Positions 41,227 through 50,286 of a DNA stretch of 64,000 nucleotides are shown one piece after another (positions within the stretch are counted from its first letter, which is position 1; each line of letters opens with the position of its first letter). A program made the translations under genes and the position numbers. The stretch lies in contig JARRMW010000005.1 in the NCBI GenBank assembly GCA_037385685.1, positions 1-64,000 of the forward strand. Reading direction: 5' to 3'. The notes beneath the pieces were generated by a model, which saw only the letters and a list, made by a program, of their open reading frames with translations, ran no database searches and was not told where the DNA came from. This DNA comes from Sva-25 sp037385685 (GTDB lineage: Bacteria > Pseudomonadota > Gammaproteobacteria > Chromatiales > Chromatiaceae).

Positions 41227-44200
41227 ATGTCTAACACCGCAGCAGAACAGATCCGACAGCTCCTGCAAGAACGCATCCTGATCCTGGATGGTGCCATGGG
41301 CACCATGATCCAGAAGCACAAGCTCGAGGAGGCCGATTACCGCGGAGAGCGTTTCGCCGACTGGCATACGGATGTCAAGGGCAACAATGACCTGCTCGTG
41401 CTCACGCAACCGGAGGTGATCCGCGGCATTCACGAGGCCTATCTCGAGGTCGGCGCCGACATCATCGAAACCAACAGCTTCAATGCCACGCGCACTTCCC
41501 AGGCCGACTACGAGATGCAGGAGCTGGCCTACGAGATCAATGTCGAGGCTGCGAAACTCGCACGGGCGGCCGCTGACAAGTACAGCACACCGGACAAGCC
41601 ACGCTTCGTCGCCGGCGGTCTCGGGCCAACGAGCAGAACCCTGTCCATCTCTCCGGATGTCAACGACCCCGGCTATCGCAATATCAACTTCGCCGAACTC
41701 GTCGATGTCTACATGGAATCGGTCCGTGGCCTGATAGAAGGCGGGGTTGACCTGTTACTGATCGAGACCATCTTTGACACGCTCAATGCCAAGGCTGCCA
41801 TCTTTGCCTGCCAGCAGGTCTTTGAACAGGATGGCGTCGAGCTGCCTATCATGATCTCGGGCACCATCACTGATGAATCGGGCCGTACTCTCTCGGGCCA
41901 GACGACCGAGGCCTTTTACAACAGCCTGCGCCATGCGAATGCGCTCTCGTTCGGCCTCAACTGCGCGCTGGGTCCCGACAAGCTACGCCAGTACGTGGAG
42001 GAGATGTCACGCATCAGCGAGACATGGGTTTCAGCCTATCCCAATGCCGGCCTGCCAAACGAGTTCGGCGAGTATGACCTGGATGCCGACGCCATGGCCG
42101 AGCAGGTCTCGGAGTGGGCGGCATCGGGCTTCGTGAATATCGTCGGCGGCTGCTGTGGCTCGACACCAGAGCACATCAGAGCGATCGCCGAGGCAGTCGA
42201 AGGCAAACCTCCGCGCACGCCCCCGGTGATTCCAGTGGAGTGCCGCCTCTCCGGGCTGGAGCCGCTGAACATCGGCTCTGAGACTCTGTTCGTCAATGTT
42301 GGCGAGCGTGCCAATGTCACGGGCTCCGCGATTTTCAAGCGCCTGATCCTCAACGAAGAATACGAGGAGGCGCTCGACGTCTGCCGCACCCAGGTCGAGA
42401 ACGGCGCGCAGATTGTCGATATCAACATGGACGAGGGTATGCTTGATGGCAAGGCCGCGATGGTGCGCTTCCTGAACCTCTGTTCTGCCGAGCCCGACAT
42501 TGCCCGCGTCCCCTTCATGATCGACTCCTCGAAGTGGGAGATCATCGAGGCCGGGCTGCAGTGCGTGCAGGGCAAGGCGATCGTCAATTCCATCTCGTTG
42601 AAAGAGGGCGAGGAGGCATTCATCGAGCACGCGCGCCTCTGCCGCCGCTACGGTGCCGCGATCATTGTCATGGCCTTCGACGAGGAGGGCCAGGCCGACA
42701 CGAAAGAACGCAAGGTCGAGATCTGCTCACGCGCATACAGGATTCTCACAGAGCAGGTCGGTTTCCCGCCCGAGGACATCATTTTCGATCCGAACATCTT
42801 CGCCGTGGCAACAGGCATCGAGGAGCACAACAACTACGGTGTCGATTTCATCGAGGCGACGCGCGAAATCAAGCAAACCCTGCCGCACGCCATGATCTCG
42901 GGCGGCGTCTCCAATGTCTCCTTCTCGTTTCGCGGTAACAACCCCGTGCGCGAGGCAATCCACGCGGTCTTTCTCTACCACGCCATCCACGCCGGCATGG
43001 ACATGGGCATCGTCAACGCAGGCCAGCTTGCCGTCTATGACGAACTGCCGGAAGAGCTGCGAAAGGCCGTCGAGGACGTGGTGCTCAACCGCCGCCCCGA
43101 TGCCGGTGACAGGCTTGTCGAAATCGCGCCGAACTACATGGGTGACGGTACCGGCGGTGCGAAACAGGAAAGCCCGGAATGGCGCGAATGGACTGTGGAG
43201 AAGCGTCTCGAGCACTCGCTCGTCAAGGGCATCACCGAATATATCGAGGATGATACGGCGGAAGCGCTCGAAAAGCTTGGCCGCCCGATTCTCGTGATCG
43301 AGGGACCGCTCATGGATGGCATGAACGTGGTCGGGGATCTCTTCGGTGACGGCAAGATGTTTCTGCCGCAGGTCGTCAAGTCTGCGCGTGTCATGAAGAA
43401 GTCCGTCGCCTGGCTCGAACCCTATCTCGAAGCCGAGAAGGCCGGCTGCGATGTCGAGACCAAGGGCAAGATCCTCATGGCGACCGTCAAGGGTGACGTG
43501 CATGATATCGGCAAGAACATCGTCGGCGTTGTGCTCCAGTGCAACAACTACGAAGTCATCGACCTGGGTGTCATGGTGCCGGCCGAGAGGATTCTCGAAA
43601 CGGCGCGCGAACACAAGGTCGATATCATCGGCCTGTCGGGACTCATCACGCCGTCGCTCGACGAAATGGTGCATGTCGCGAAGGAGATGAAACGCCAGGG
43701 CTTCACGATCCCGCTGATGATCGGCGGCGCGACAACCTCCAAAGCACATACGGCCGTCAAGATCGAACCGCAATATGAGCATGGCGCCATCTATGTCGCC
43801 GATGCCTCGCGCGCTGTCGGTGTCGCCTCGACACTGCTCTCTAAAGAGCACAAGCCGGCCTTCATGGCCGGGGTTCGCGAGGAGTACGAGGAGGTGCGCG
43901 TGCGTCGTGCCGGCAAGGACGAGGCCCGTAACCTGGTACCGATCAGCGATGCGCGCGCCAACCCGACGCCAATTGACTGGTCGGGTTACATTGCAAGCGC
44001 CCCGGCGAAACCCGGCATCACGGTGCTGGACGTGCCGATTGCCGAGCTTGTCGACACCATCGACTGGACCTTCTTCTTCCACGCCTGGCAACTCAAGGGC
44101 CGCTTCCCGAAGATCCTCGACGATGCCGAGAAAGGCGAAGAGGCACGCAAGCTCTACGACGACGCGCGCGCCATGCTTGACAAAATCCTGGAAGAAGGCT

Positions 44201-44910
44201 GGCTCAAGGCGAAAGCCGTCGTCGGCCTGTTCCCGGCCAACAGCGCCGGCGACGATGTCGTGCTCTACACGGACGAGAGCCGCAACAAGACCCTGACCAC
44301 CCTGCACTTCCTGCGCAAACAGGGAAAGCAGCCGTCAGGCAAGTACAATGAGTGCCTGTCCGACTTCATCGCACCGGCATCGGCCGGCCCCGACTATATC
44401 GGCGGCTTCGCCTGCACGGCCGGCATCGGCATCGACGACAAGATCACCGAATTCGAGAAGGACCACGACGATTACAGTTCGCTGATGCTGAAGGCGCTGG
44501 CCGATCGTCTTGCCGAATCACTGGCCGAGTGGCTGCACAAAAAAGTCAGGAGAGAACTCTGGGGCTACGCCGCCGACGAGCAACTCGACAACGAGGCCCT
44601 GATCGCCGAGCAGTACCGGGGCATCCGCCCGGCTATGGGCTATCCGGCAAGCCCGGACCACACCGAAAAGGATCTGCTGTGGGAGCTGCTCGACGCCAAG
44701 GCAAACACCGGCATCTGGCTGACCGAATCAAAGGCGATGGTTCCGACCGCCGCCGTCAGCGGTCTCTACTTCGCCCACCCCGAGGCGCGCTACTTCGCCG
44801 TCGGCAAGCTCAATCGCGACCAGGTCGCCGATTACGCGGAAAGAAAAGGCATGACGCGTGCAGAGATGGAGCGGTGGCTGGCACCGAACCTCGCTTACGA
44901 TCCGGAGTGA
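41227..44910 (+). CDS. metH: Cobalamin-dependent methionine synthase
   Basis: Large cytosolic enzyme that methylates homocysteine via methylcobalamin using 5-methyltetrahydrofolate. Four modules are visible in order: homocysteine-binding barrel with the zinc cysteines (GLNCALG, GGCCGST), pterin-binding domain with VGERANVTGS and SSKWEIIEAGL, cobalamin module with the B12-ligand motif DVHDIGKNIVG (His about 760) and GLSGLITPSL, and the C-terminal AdoMet activation domain with GIRPAMGYPASPDHTEK. At 1227 residues it has exactly the E. coli length. The ATG at 41227 is chosen because the promoter -10 lies between it and any longer reading. Confidence 0.97.
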   Translation: MSNTAAEQIRQLLQERILILDGAMGTMIQKHKLEEADYRGERFADWHTDVKGNNDLLVLTQPEVIRGIHEAYLEVGADIIETNSFNATRTSQADYEMQELAYEINVEAAKLARAAADKYSTPDKPRFVAGGLGPTSRTLSISPDVNDPGYRNINFAELVDVYMESVRGLIEGGVDLLLIETIFDTLNAKAAIFACQQVFEQDGVELPIMISGTITDESGRTLSGQTTEAFYNSLRHANALSFGLNCALGPDKLRQYVEEMSRISETWVSAYPNAGLPNEFGEYDLDADAMAEQVSEWAASGFVNIVGGCCGSTPEHIRAIAEAVEGKPPRTPPVIPVECRLSGLEPLNIGSETLFVNVGERANVTGSAIFKRLILNEEYEEALDVCRTQVENGAQIVDINMDEGMLDGKAAMVRFLNLCSAEPDIARVPFMIDSSKWEIIEAGLQCVQGKAIVNSISLKEGEEAFIEHARLCRRYGAAIIVMAFDEEGQADTKERKVEICSRAYRILTEQVGFPPEDIIFDPNIFAVATGIEEHNNYGVDFIEATREIKQTLPHAMISGGVSNVSFSFRGNNPVREAIHAVFLYHAIHAGMDMGIVNAGQLAVYDELPEELRKAVEDVVLNRRPDAGDRLVEIAPNYMGDGTGGAKQESPEWREWTVEKRLEHSLVKGITEYIEDDTAEALEKLGRPILVIEGPLMDGMNVVGDLFGDGKMFLPQVVKSARVMKKSVAWLEPYLEAEKAGCDVETKGKILMATVKGDVHDIGKNIVGVVLQCNNYEVIDLGVMVPAERILETAREHKVDIIGLSGLITPSLDEMVHVAKEMKRQGFTIPLMIGGATTSKAHTAVKIEPQYEHGAIYVADASRAVGVASTLLSKEHKPAFMAGVREEYEEVRVRRAGKDEARNLVPISDARANPTPIDWSGYIASAPAKPGITVLDVPIAELVDTIDWTFFFHAWQLKGRFPKILDDAEKGEEARKLYDDARAMLDKILEEGWLKAKAVVGLFPANSAGDDVVLYTDESRNKTLTTLHFLRKQGKQPSGKYNECLSDFIAPASAGPDYIGGFACTAGIGIDDKITEFEKDHDDYSSLMLKALADRLAESLAEWLHKKVRRELWGYAADEQLDNEALIAEQYRGIRPAMGYPASPDHTEKDLLWELLDAKANTGIWLTESKAMVPTAAVSGLYFAHPEARYFAVGKLNRDQVADYAERKGMTRAEMERWLAPNLAYDPE

Positions 44911-44928
44911 TCCTGTAGCAACGCCAAC

Positions 44929-44956
44929 AAAAAAGCGGCCATCAGGCCGCTTTTTT
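44929..44956. terminator. Bidirectional terminator between metH and the L,D-transpeptidase
   Basis: A6 GCGGCC atca GGCCGC T6, an uninterrupted stem with T-runs in both directions, lying between the convergent stops at 44910 and 44980. Confidence 0.92.
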
Positions 44957-44979
44957 CATCAGGGCATGCCTGAGGCTGA

Positions 44980-46752
44980 CTAGCCGGCGTAACTCAGGAG
45001 CAGTGCGCCCTTGAGCTTGCCGAAGACCTGACGCTTGTCCTGCGGGCGAATGGCGAAGCAGCCGTTGCTGCGTCCACCGGATTCGACGTAGGAAGCAGTG
45101 TGGACGATGACGTCACGGCCCCCGAGACGCGTTGGCAGGCCGACCTTGCGGTTGCCGGACTCGAGACCCTCGATCGGCAGGTAGTCGTAGCCCTTGGTGC
45201 GGGTGCGCCCCTCTTTGAAACCGACCTTGAAAAAACCCTGCGATGTCTTGTTGGATCCGACAACGTTGCTGACGGTGTGGACACGTCCGCCGACGGGTCC
45301 GGAACGGCGGCCATGGGCAACCTGGTAGGACTTCACGTTTCCGGACTTGAGATCAATGATATGCAGCCGGCGCGTCAGGGCTGTCTGGGTGTAATCGGCA
45401 ATCGCCATGTGCTTGCTGCTGAGTTCGCGGCTGTAGCGGTTGTCCTCGTAATACTTGAACGCTTTCTGCAGCGCACCCTTGTTGACCTTGCCGGACTGAA
45501 GGATACGTGCATAGACGCGAGCCAGTGCCTTGTCACGTGGTTTCCAGCCGCTGATCATTGGCGTGGAGTGCTTGCTGCGGGACTTTTCCGTTTTGGCAAC
45601 GGTTTTCTTGCCATCCTCTTTGCCATTCTTCTTCATGGCTACCTTGATGGTTCCGCCTGTGTGATCCGTCACAGCGTAGTCGCCGTTCTCCTCCTGGACG
45701 GCCAGAATCTGCTTTTTGCTGCCCTTGTACTCGATGGACTCGATGGTGGAACCTGACTTGTCCAGGTTGATGACAAGACGGTCGCCTTTCCTGAGTTCCT
45801 TGTTGTAGTCAATGTAGGGATCGAGAATGGAACGCAGCTTGACGGTTTGAGCAGTTGTCAGCCCGGCCTCGCGGGCCGCTGTAAAGAGAGAGTAATCAAT
45901 GGTTGCTTCCAGGCGTCTCTTGTCACCCTTATCAGCACTGACTCTGGAGGCCGTCTCAACCGGTTTGCTGCCGGCATTCCCCTTCGGTCCTTCTTTGCGC
46001 CCTGCTGTTTCAGCGGGGCTTGCGGTCTGCGTTTTCGCCAGAACGGAGCGCGACTCGAGGAGCTTGCCGCTGTCGTCGCGGACTTCATAAAAGTCCGGGT
46101 TGTCATCCGAGCGCGTAATGAGAAGATGCTTCCTCACACCGTTGAACTCGATGCGATACAGCTGGCTGGCATCCTCGTCACCCTCTCCCGATTCGGGATC
46201 GAGCTGGACCGTCAGTTCGTCACCCTTGCGCAGTTCACGTGAAAAATCGAGGTGAGGCTTGAGCAGCCTGGTCAGTCTGGCGACCTGATTCGGGCTGAGT
46301 CCGGCATTCACGGCTGTCGAGTAGATCGATGAGTCGACGTGTCCAGTCAGGGTACGCATGTCGGTGACGGTGTCATCCGACGCCTTCTCCGGCTCGTCGG
46401 AAACAGGAGCGGTCTGGACGACTTCCTGCGCTTGTGACGGATCAGTCTCTCCGGCAAGCTGCTGTTCGACAGCCTCGATCTCGGCAAGAGCGTCAGCGTC
46501 ACTGGCTGCTTCGGGCTCGAGCAGTTCGACGTTATCCCCGAGATTCAGTGCATCGGCAATCTCGCGGATTTCCTGTTCACTCAGGCCCGTAACCTGCTCA
46601 TCGCTGTAACCATCGGGAAACAGTGATTCCGGGTCAGGAGTGATGATCGTGATGGGTTCGGCAGATCTTGTGGGAGTGGTCTTGTCGGGCACGAATGCAT
46701 AGACAGCAACCGTCAGCAGGCACATCAGTGCAAAAACGAAAAATCGACGCAT
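44980..46752 (-). CDS. Murein L,D-transpeptidase-family protein with two MepM-like LysM-type modules
   Basis: Exported 590-residue protein: N-terminal signal or anchor (FFVFALMCLLTVAVYAFVPD), an acidic linker, then two copies (about 138-238 and 283-372) of the module that precedes the M23 domain in MepM/YebA endopeptidases, each with an LLKPHLDFSRELRKGDEL-like core. The C-terminal part (about 405-590) is a YkuD_2-type L,D-transpeptidase catalytic domain with the motif HTASY...GGRSNGCF, catalytic His about 551 and Cys about 565. A Lys/Ser-rich hinge separates them. It probably acts on peptidoglycan crosslinks in the periplasm; whether it crosslinks or anchors protein is unknown. No partner gene is adjacent. 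Confidence 0.85.
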   Translation of the reverse strand: MRRFFVFALMCLLTVAVYAFVPDKTTPTRSAEPITIITPDPESLFPDGYSDEQVTGLSEQEIREIADALNLGDNVELLEPEAASDADALAEIEAVEQQLAGETDPSQAQEVVQTAPVSDEPEKASDDTVTDMRTLTGHVDSSIYSTAVNAGLSPNQVARLTRLLKPHLDFSRELRKGDELTVQLDPESGEGDEDASQLYRIEFNGVRKHLLITRSDDNPDFYEVRDDSGKLLESRSVLAKTQTASPAETAGRKEGPKGNAGSKPVETASRVSADKGDKRRLEATIDYSLFTAAREAGLTTAQTVKLRSILDPYIDYNKELRKGDRLVINLDKSGSTIESIEYKGSKKQILAVQEENGDYAVTDHTGGTIKVAMKKNGKEDGKKTVAKTEKSRSKHSTPMISGWKPRDKALARVYARILQSGKVNKGALQKAFKYYEDNRYSRELSSKHMAIADYTQTALTRRLHIIDLKSGNVKSYQVAHGRRSGPVGGRVHTVSNVVGSNKTSQGFFKVGFKEGRTRTKGYDYLPIEGLESGNRKVGLPTRLGGRDVIVHTASYVESGGRSNGCFAIRPQDKRQVFGKLKGALLLSYAG

Positions 46753-46820
46753 AAACTCCCCAACATTCGATCTTCAATTTAATAATTATCCTCGAAGTTT
46801 GCCAGACATTCCAAGAGTTG

Positions 46821-46846
46821 AGTATAGGTACTAACCCTAACCCTAT
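46821..46846 (-). promoter_or_regulatory. Candidate promoter of the L,D-transpeptidase gene
   Basis: On the minus strand a TATACT -10 (46821-46826) lies 69 nt before the ATG. The -35 zone holds two and a half TAGGGT units (46831-46846), a short direct repeat that could be an activator site. No good -35 is present, so the call is weak. The remaining intergenic bases to 46994 show nothing I recognise. Confidence 0.35.
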
Positions 46847-46994
46847 GACTTATCATGAATTCCTGGTTTCGAGGCGGATCTGTTAGTAAAAGAAGACCAC
46901 AGCTCTCCCGCATAGTTCAGAATTTGTTCACACTTGTCTGCGGAATGCCCGAAAGTCTCCGGGCCGGGTCACAGCAAACCGTCAAGTCATTCGC

Positions 46995-48191
46995 TCAGGT
47001 GGCCGGTCGTCCGCGTGGCGACAGGATGACCTCGAAGCCGGGTTCGGGTGATTCAGGAATCAGGCGCGCGAGCAGCAGCGAGCCGAACGCAAGGACTGCG
47101 CCAGTGAGGAAAACCGCGGCAGGCGATATGACCCAGACAAGCCCGAGGAGCGCGGGTAACCCGACAGCTGCGATGTGGTTGATCGAAAAGGCAACGCCTG
47201 CTGTAGGTGCCAGGTCGGCCGGATCAGCGATCTTCTGCAGGTAGGTCTTGATGGCAATCGCCATCGTAAAGAAGAGATGGTCCAGAATATAGAGCACAAC
47301 AGCGATCCAGGCCGTTTCAACAAACGCGTAGGCTGCGAAAACACCGATCAGGCCGATATACTCGAACGTCAGTGCCTTGCGCTCTCCCCACTTGCCGATG
47401 AGGCGCCCGATTTTCGGTGCGAACGCCATGTTCAGGACGCCGTTGACGAGAAACATCGCTGCAATTGCTGCTGCGTCGAAACCGAACTTCTCGACCATGA
47501 GAAAGCCCGCAAAGACAATAAAGATCTGGCGTCGCGCGCCGGCCATGAAAGTCAGGGCATAGTAGAGCCAGTAACGTCTTCGCATGAGCAGATGCTTGCG
47601 TTGCTCGACAGGTTGCCGGTAGCGCGGAAACAGCAGCCATGCTGCAAGGCCGATCAGGGCCGCTGCTCCACCGCCAGCCAGGTAGACACTCTCCATGGAA
47701 AAACCGAACCAGTCGAGCATCAGGTAGACCATGCCATAGGTCAGGAGCGCCGCGAATGAACCGATCGCGATCATGCGCCCGAGATTGTGCGCTGCCGTCT
47801 CCTTTTTGAGCCACTGCAGCGACAGCGACTGGTTGACGGTCTCGAGATAGTGGAACCCGACCGACATGATCACGGTCGTCACATAGAGGCCAAGCACGCC
47901 CGGAAACATGCCCGTGATGGCGACACCGATGCCGAGCACGATCAGCGAGACCACGGCCAGTGTCTGCTCCCGCACGAGTAACAGCACGAAGACGACTGTG
48001 AAAGCGAGGAAGCCCGGGATCTCGCGCAGGCTCTGCAGGATACCGATCTCGACACCCGTAAAACCGGCGCGTTCGATCACAAAGTTGTTCAGCAACGCCT
48101 GCCAGCTGCGGAATGCCAGCGGCATGGCCGCCGCCAGCAGAAAAAGGAATAGCTCGGGACGTTCGACGAGTCGTTGGCGCAACCACTGCAC
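46995..48191 (-). CDS. Major facilitator superfamily transporter
   Basis: A 398-residue integral membrane protein with about 12 hydrophobic helices. The cytosolic loop between helices 2 and 3 is short, and loop 6-7 contains RKHLLMRRRYWLYY. The pattern resembles MFS members (GMFPGVLGLYVTTVIMS, GRLIGKWGERKALTFEYIGLIG). No substrate motif is recognised. It ends 4 nt before the ybaK stop region: ybaK ends at 48195 and this gene starts at 48191, so the two are transcribed together from ybaK. Confidence 0.85.
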   Translation of the reverse strand: MQWLRQRLVERPELFLFLLAAAMPLAFRSWQALLNNFVIERAGFTGVEIGILQSLREIPGFLAFTVVFVLLLVREQTLAVVSLIVLGIGVAITGMFPGVLGLYVTTVIMSVGFHYLETVNQSLSLQWLKKETAAHNLGRMIAIGSFAALLTYGMVYLMLDWFGFSMESVYLAGGGAAALIGLAAWLLFPRYRQPVEQRKHLLMRRRYWLYYALTFMAGARRQIFIVFAGFLMVEKFGFDAAAIAAMFLVNGVLNMAFAPKIGRLIGKWGERKALTFEYIGLIGVFAAYAFVETAWIAVVLYILDHLFFTMAIAIKTYLQKIADPADLAPTAGVAFSINHIAAVGLPALLGLVWVISPAAVFLTGAVLAFGSLLLARLIPESPEPGFEVILSPRGRPAT

Positions 48192-48194
48192 CGG

Positions 48195-48668
48195 TCAGCG
48201 CCTCGCGATATCGGCGAGTCTGCCGCGTGTGAGTGCGAGCAGATCCTTCGCCGCCAGTTCGATCTCCAGCCCGCGTTTGCCGGCGCTGACATTGATCGTG
48301 TCAAAACCGGCAGCAGAGCTGTCGAGAAAGGTCCTCAGCTGCTTCTTCTGCCCCAGCGGGCTGATGCCGCCGACGATATAGCCGGTAACACGTTCGGCCA
48401 TCGCCGGATCGGCCATCCTGCACTTCTTGACGCCGGCAGCCGATGCGATCGCCTTGAGATCGAGTTGCAAATCGACAGGCACAATGCCGACGGCCAGGTC
48501 GCCGCTGCCGGCAAGCTCCACCAGCAGTGTCTTGAACACACGTGCCGGCTCGATGCCGAGCGCCTCGGCGGCTTCCAGCCCGTAGGAGTCGGCATTCGGG
48601 TCGTGGTCGTATTCGTGGACCCTGAACGGGATTTTCGCCTTCTCGGCAGCCTTGATCGCAGGCGTCAT
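48195..48668 (-). CDS. ybaK: Cys-tRNA(Pro) deacylase, YbaK family
   Basis: Trans-editing enzyme that hydrolyses cysteine wrongly attached to tRNA(Pro). The 157 residues show the family layout: EYDHDPNADSYGLEAAEALG, RVFKTLLVE, the Lys in KAIASAAGVKKCRMADP, and GYIVGGISPLGQKK. The same fold as the ProRS INS domain. It lies 3 nt before the MFS gene and is followed by it in an operon. Confidence 0.93.
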   Translation of the reverse strand: MTPAIKAAEKAKIPFRVHEYDHDPNADSYGLEAAEALGIEPARVFKTLLVELAGSGDLAVGIVPVDLQLDLKAIASAAGVKKCRMADPAMAERVTGYIVGGISPLGQKKQLRTFLDSSAAGFDTINVSAGKRGLEIELAAKDLLALTRGRLADIARR

Positions 48669-48806
48669 GCTGGCGGTTCTCTATCCGGAAAAGAGGCGGC
48701 CAATAATAGGCTGTTCAGCGTATTCCTGCAATAAATCACTGTTTTGAATAAGGAAATAACAATTCACGGGAACTATAACCAAGTAATTCAGTCAGAATTT
48801 ATGAAC

Positions 48807-48829
48807 ATTAGTCAATACTAATACTGGAG
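48807..48829 (+). promoter_or_regulatory. Palindrome and ribosome binding site before the 149-residue unknown gene
   Basis: ATTAGT caat ACTAAT (48807-48822) is a 6-bp perfect palindrome with 4-nt spacer, just upstream of TGGAGG (48824-48829), a strong Shine-Dalgarno 6 nt before the ATG. The palindrome could be an operator. No good sigma-70 hexamers with normal spacing are seen in the preceding AT-rich bases. Confidence 0.4.
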
Positions 48830-48835
48830 GTCGTA

Positions 48836-49285
48836 ATGACTGGTTTGATTCCCAACTTCCCCTACAACGGTGTCGTCACTGTCAACCGTGTGATCCTGAA
48901 AGAGGAATACAGTGTCGATGATCTGCAGGAACGTGTCGCGGAACTCTGCGAAAACGTCAAAACGTATCACTCCGAGACCGGCTTTGTCGGTGGCTTCGTC
49001 GCCATGAACAGTGGTGACATCTCCAACGAAGGCTCCACGATCGGCCAGGCAGTCGAGTCGGAGCTCAAGGACAGGGAGGCGCTGATCGTCACTTTCTGGA
49101 ACAGCATGGAGGACCACGAGCAGTCACACCGCTCGGAGACGTTCCAGCCGCTCTTCAGGCGCGTACTGGAGTTGTGCGAGAACGGTAACGAGGAGCTTGC
49201 CTACGAGATGCTCTGGTCTGGCAAGGCCTACTCGGAAGAGGAAGCAAAAGCCGCGCAGGAGGCCAAGGCGAGATACGCGGCATGA
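48836..49285 (+). CDS. Uncharacterised 149-residue protein, possible ABM-like dimeric alpha-beta fold
   Basis: I do not recognise a named family. The sequence is acidic, soluble, with no signal peptide. Alternating strands and helices (VVTVNRVIL, VDDLQERVAELCENV, GFVGGFVAMN, ALIVTFWNSMEDHEQSHRS, FQPLFRRVLEL) resemble antibiotic-biosynthesis-monooxygenase-like ferredoxin folds, where a Trp-containing strand is followed by a helix starting HxxS. The tail is helical and alanine-rich (SEEEAKAAQEAKARYAA). It is a single-gene unit with a strong ribosome binding site, an upstream palindrome and a Rho-independent terminator. Function is unknown. Confidence 0.7.
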   Translation: MTGLIPNFPYNGVVTVNRVILKEEYSVDDLQERVAELCENVKTYHSETGFVGGFVAMNSGDISNEGSTIGQAVESELKDREALIVTFWNSMEDHEQSHRSETFQPLFRRVLELCENGNEELAYEMLWSGKAYSEEEAKAAQEAKARYAA

Positions 49286-49312
49286 TTCCGGGATCAGTGT
49301 CCGGATGACAAC

Positions 49313-49335
49313 GGGGCTCGAAAGAGCCCCTTTTT
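49313..49335 (+). terminator. Rho-independent terminator of the 149-residue unknown gene
   Basis: Stem GGGGCTC / GAGCCCC (49313-49319, 49324-49330) with a GAAA tetraloop and T5, 27 nt after the stop codon. Confidence 0.9.
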
Positions 49336-49406
49336 CATGACGCGGCGGCATTGATCAGGCAGGCATCGAGTGACAAGATGCACAGCATGAATCACGGAAT
49401 TTCGCC

Positions 49407-50240
49407 ATGAAGCCGCTTCTTATCTTCCACGGCGGTTGCCAGGATGGTTTTGGTGCCGCCTGGGCCGTGTGGAAAAGGCACGCTGACGACTTTGACTACT
49501 ACCCGGGCATTCACCGGGAACCGCCGCCGGATGTGAGCGGGCGCGACCTCGTGCTCGCCGATTTCGCCTACCCCCTTGACGTCATGCGGCGCCTGATTGC
49601 AGACGCGGACAGCGTCACCATCATCGATCATCATGTCAGCGCCGCCAGGGAGCTGCAGCCGCTACTCGACGCAGGGGAGATGGACGGCATCTTCGACATG
49701 GAGAAATCGGGCGCCATGCTCACATGGGAGTGGTTTCATGCCGGAGAACCGCCACCACGACTGCTGGAATACATCCAGGACCGTGATCTCTACCGCTTCG
49801 CCCTGCCGGACAGCCGCGCAATCAGCTCGGCACTCTTCTCCTGGCCACAGGACTTCGAAACCTGGGATCGCCTGATGACCGGCGATCTGGAACAGCTGCG
49901 CCTCGACGGCATCGCCATCGAACGCAAGCATCAACGTGATATCCGCGCGCTGATCAAGTCCGGGACGAGACGCATGCTGCTTCATGGTCACGAGGTTCCG
50001 GTTCTTAACGTGCCCTTCACCATGGCCTCGGATGCCGGCAACCTGCTGGCACAGGACGAGCCCTTCGCGGTCTGTTACTGGGACGACAGGAATGGTCGCG
50101 TCTTTAGCCTGCGTTCGGTAGCGCAGGGCGTTGACGTCTCGGAAATCGCCAGATCTTTCGGCGGCGGCGGACACCGACAGGCGGCCGGCTTCAGCCTGTC
50201 ATTCGAGGAAGCTGATCGACTCTTCAGTGAGCATTCCTGA
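49407..50240 (+). CDS. DHH-family phosphoesterase
   Basis: A 277-residue cytosolic protein of the DHH/DHHA1 superfamily (RecJ, NrnA and polyphosphatase relatives). The DHH domain has HGGCQDGFGAAW at the start, LADFAYP and IDHHVSAARELQ (the DHH metal motif). The C-terminal DHHA1 part shows SLRSVAQGVDVSEIARSFGGGGHRQAAGF, the glycine-rich nucleic-acid-contact loop. Short members act on oligoribonucleotides or cyclic dinucleotide breakdown products, but the substrate here is not known. It follows the unknown gene by 121 nt and converges on the ABC permease. Confidence 0.88.
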   Translation: MKPLLIFHGGCQDGFGAAWAVWKRHADDFDYYPGIHREPPPDVSGRDLVLADFAYPLDVMRRLIADADSVTIIDHHVSAARELQPLLDAGEMDGIFDMEKSGAMLTWEWFHAGEPPPRLLEYIQDRDLYRFALPDSRAISSALFSWPQDFETWDRLMTGDLEQLRLDGIAIERKHQRDIRALIKSGTRRMLLHGHEVPVLNVPFTMASDAGNLLAQDEPFAVCYWDDRNGRVFSLRSVAQGVDVSEIARSFGGGGHRQAAGFSLSFEEADRLFSEHS

Positions 50241-50286
50241 ACTCTCGGTCGTTATAAACAGCCGTTATCAATGGTCCGCAGGGTCA

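Noticed and set aside
46831..46846. Telomere-like TAGGGT direct repeat upstream of the L,D-transpeptidase
   Set aside because: Only two and a half units; in a bacterial chromosome this is most likely chance or a small activator site, and is noted only as part of the promoter.
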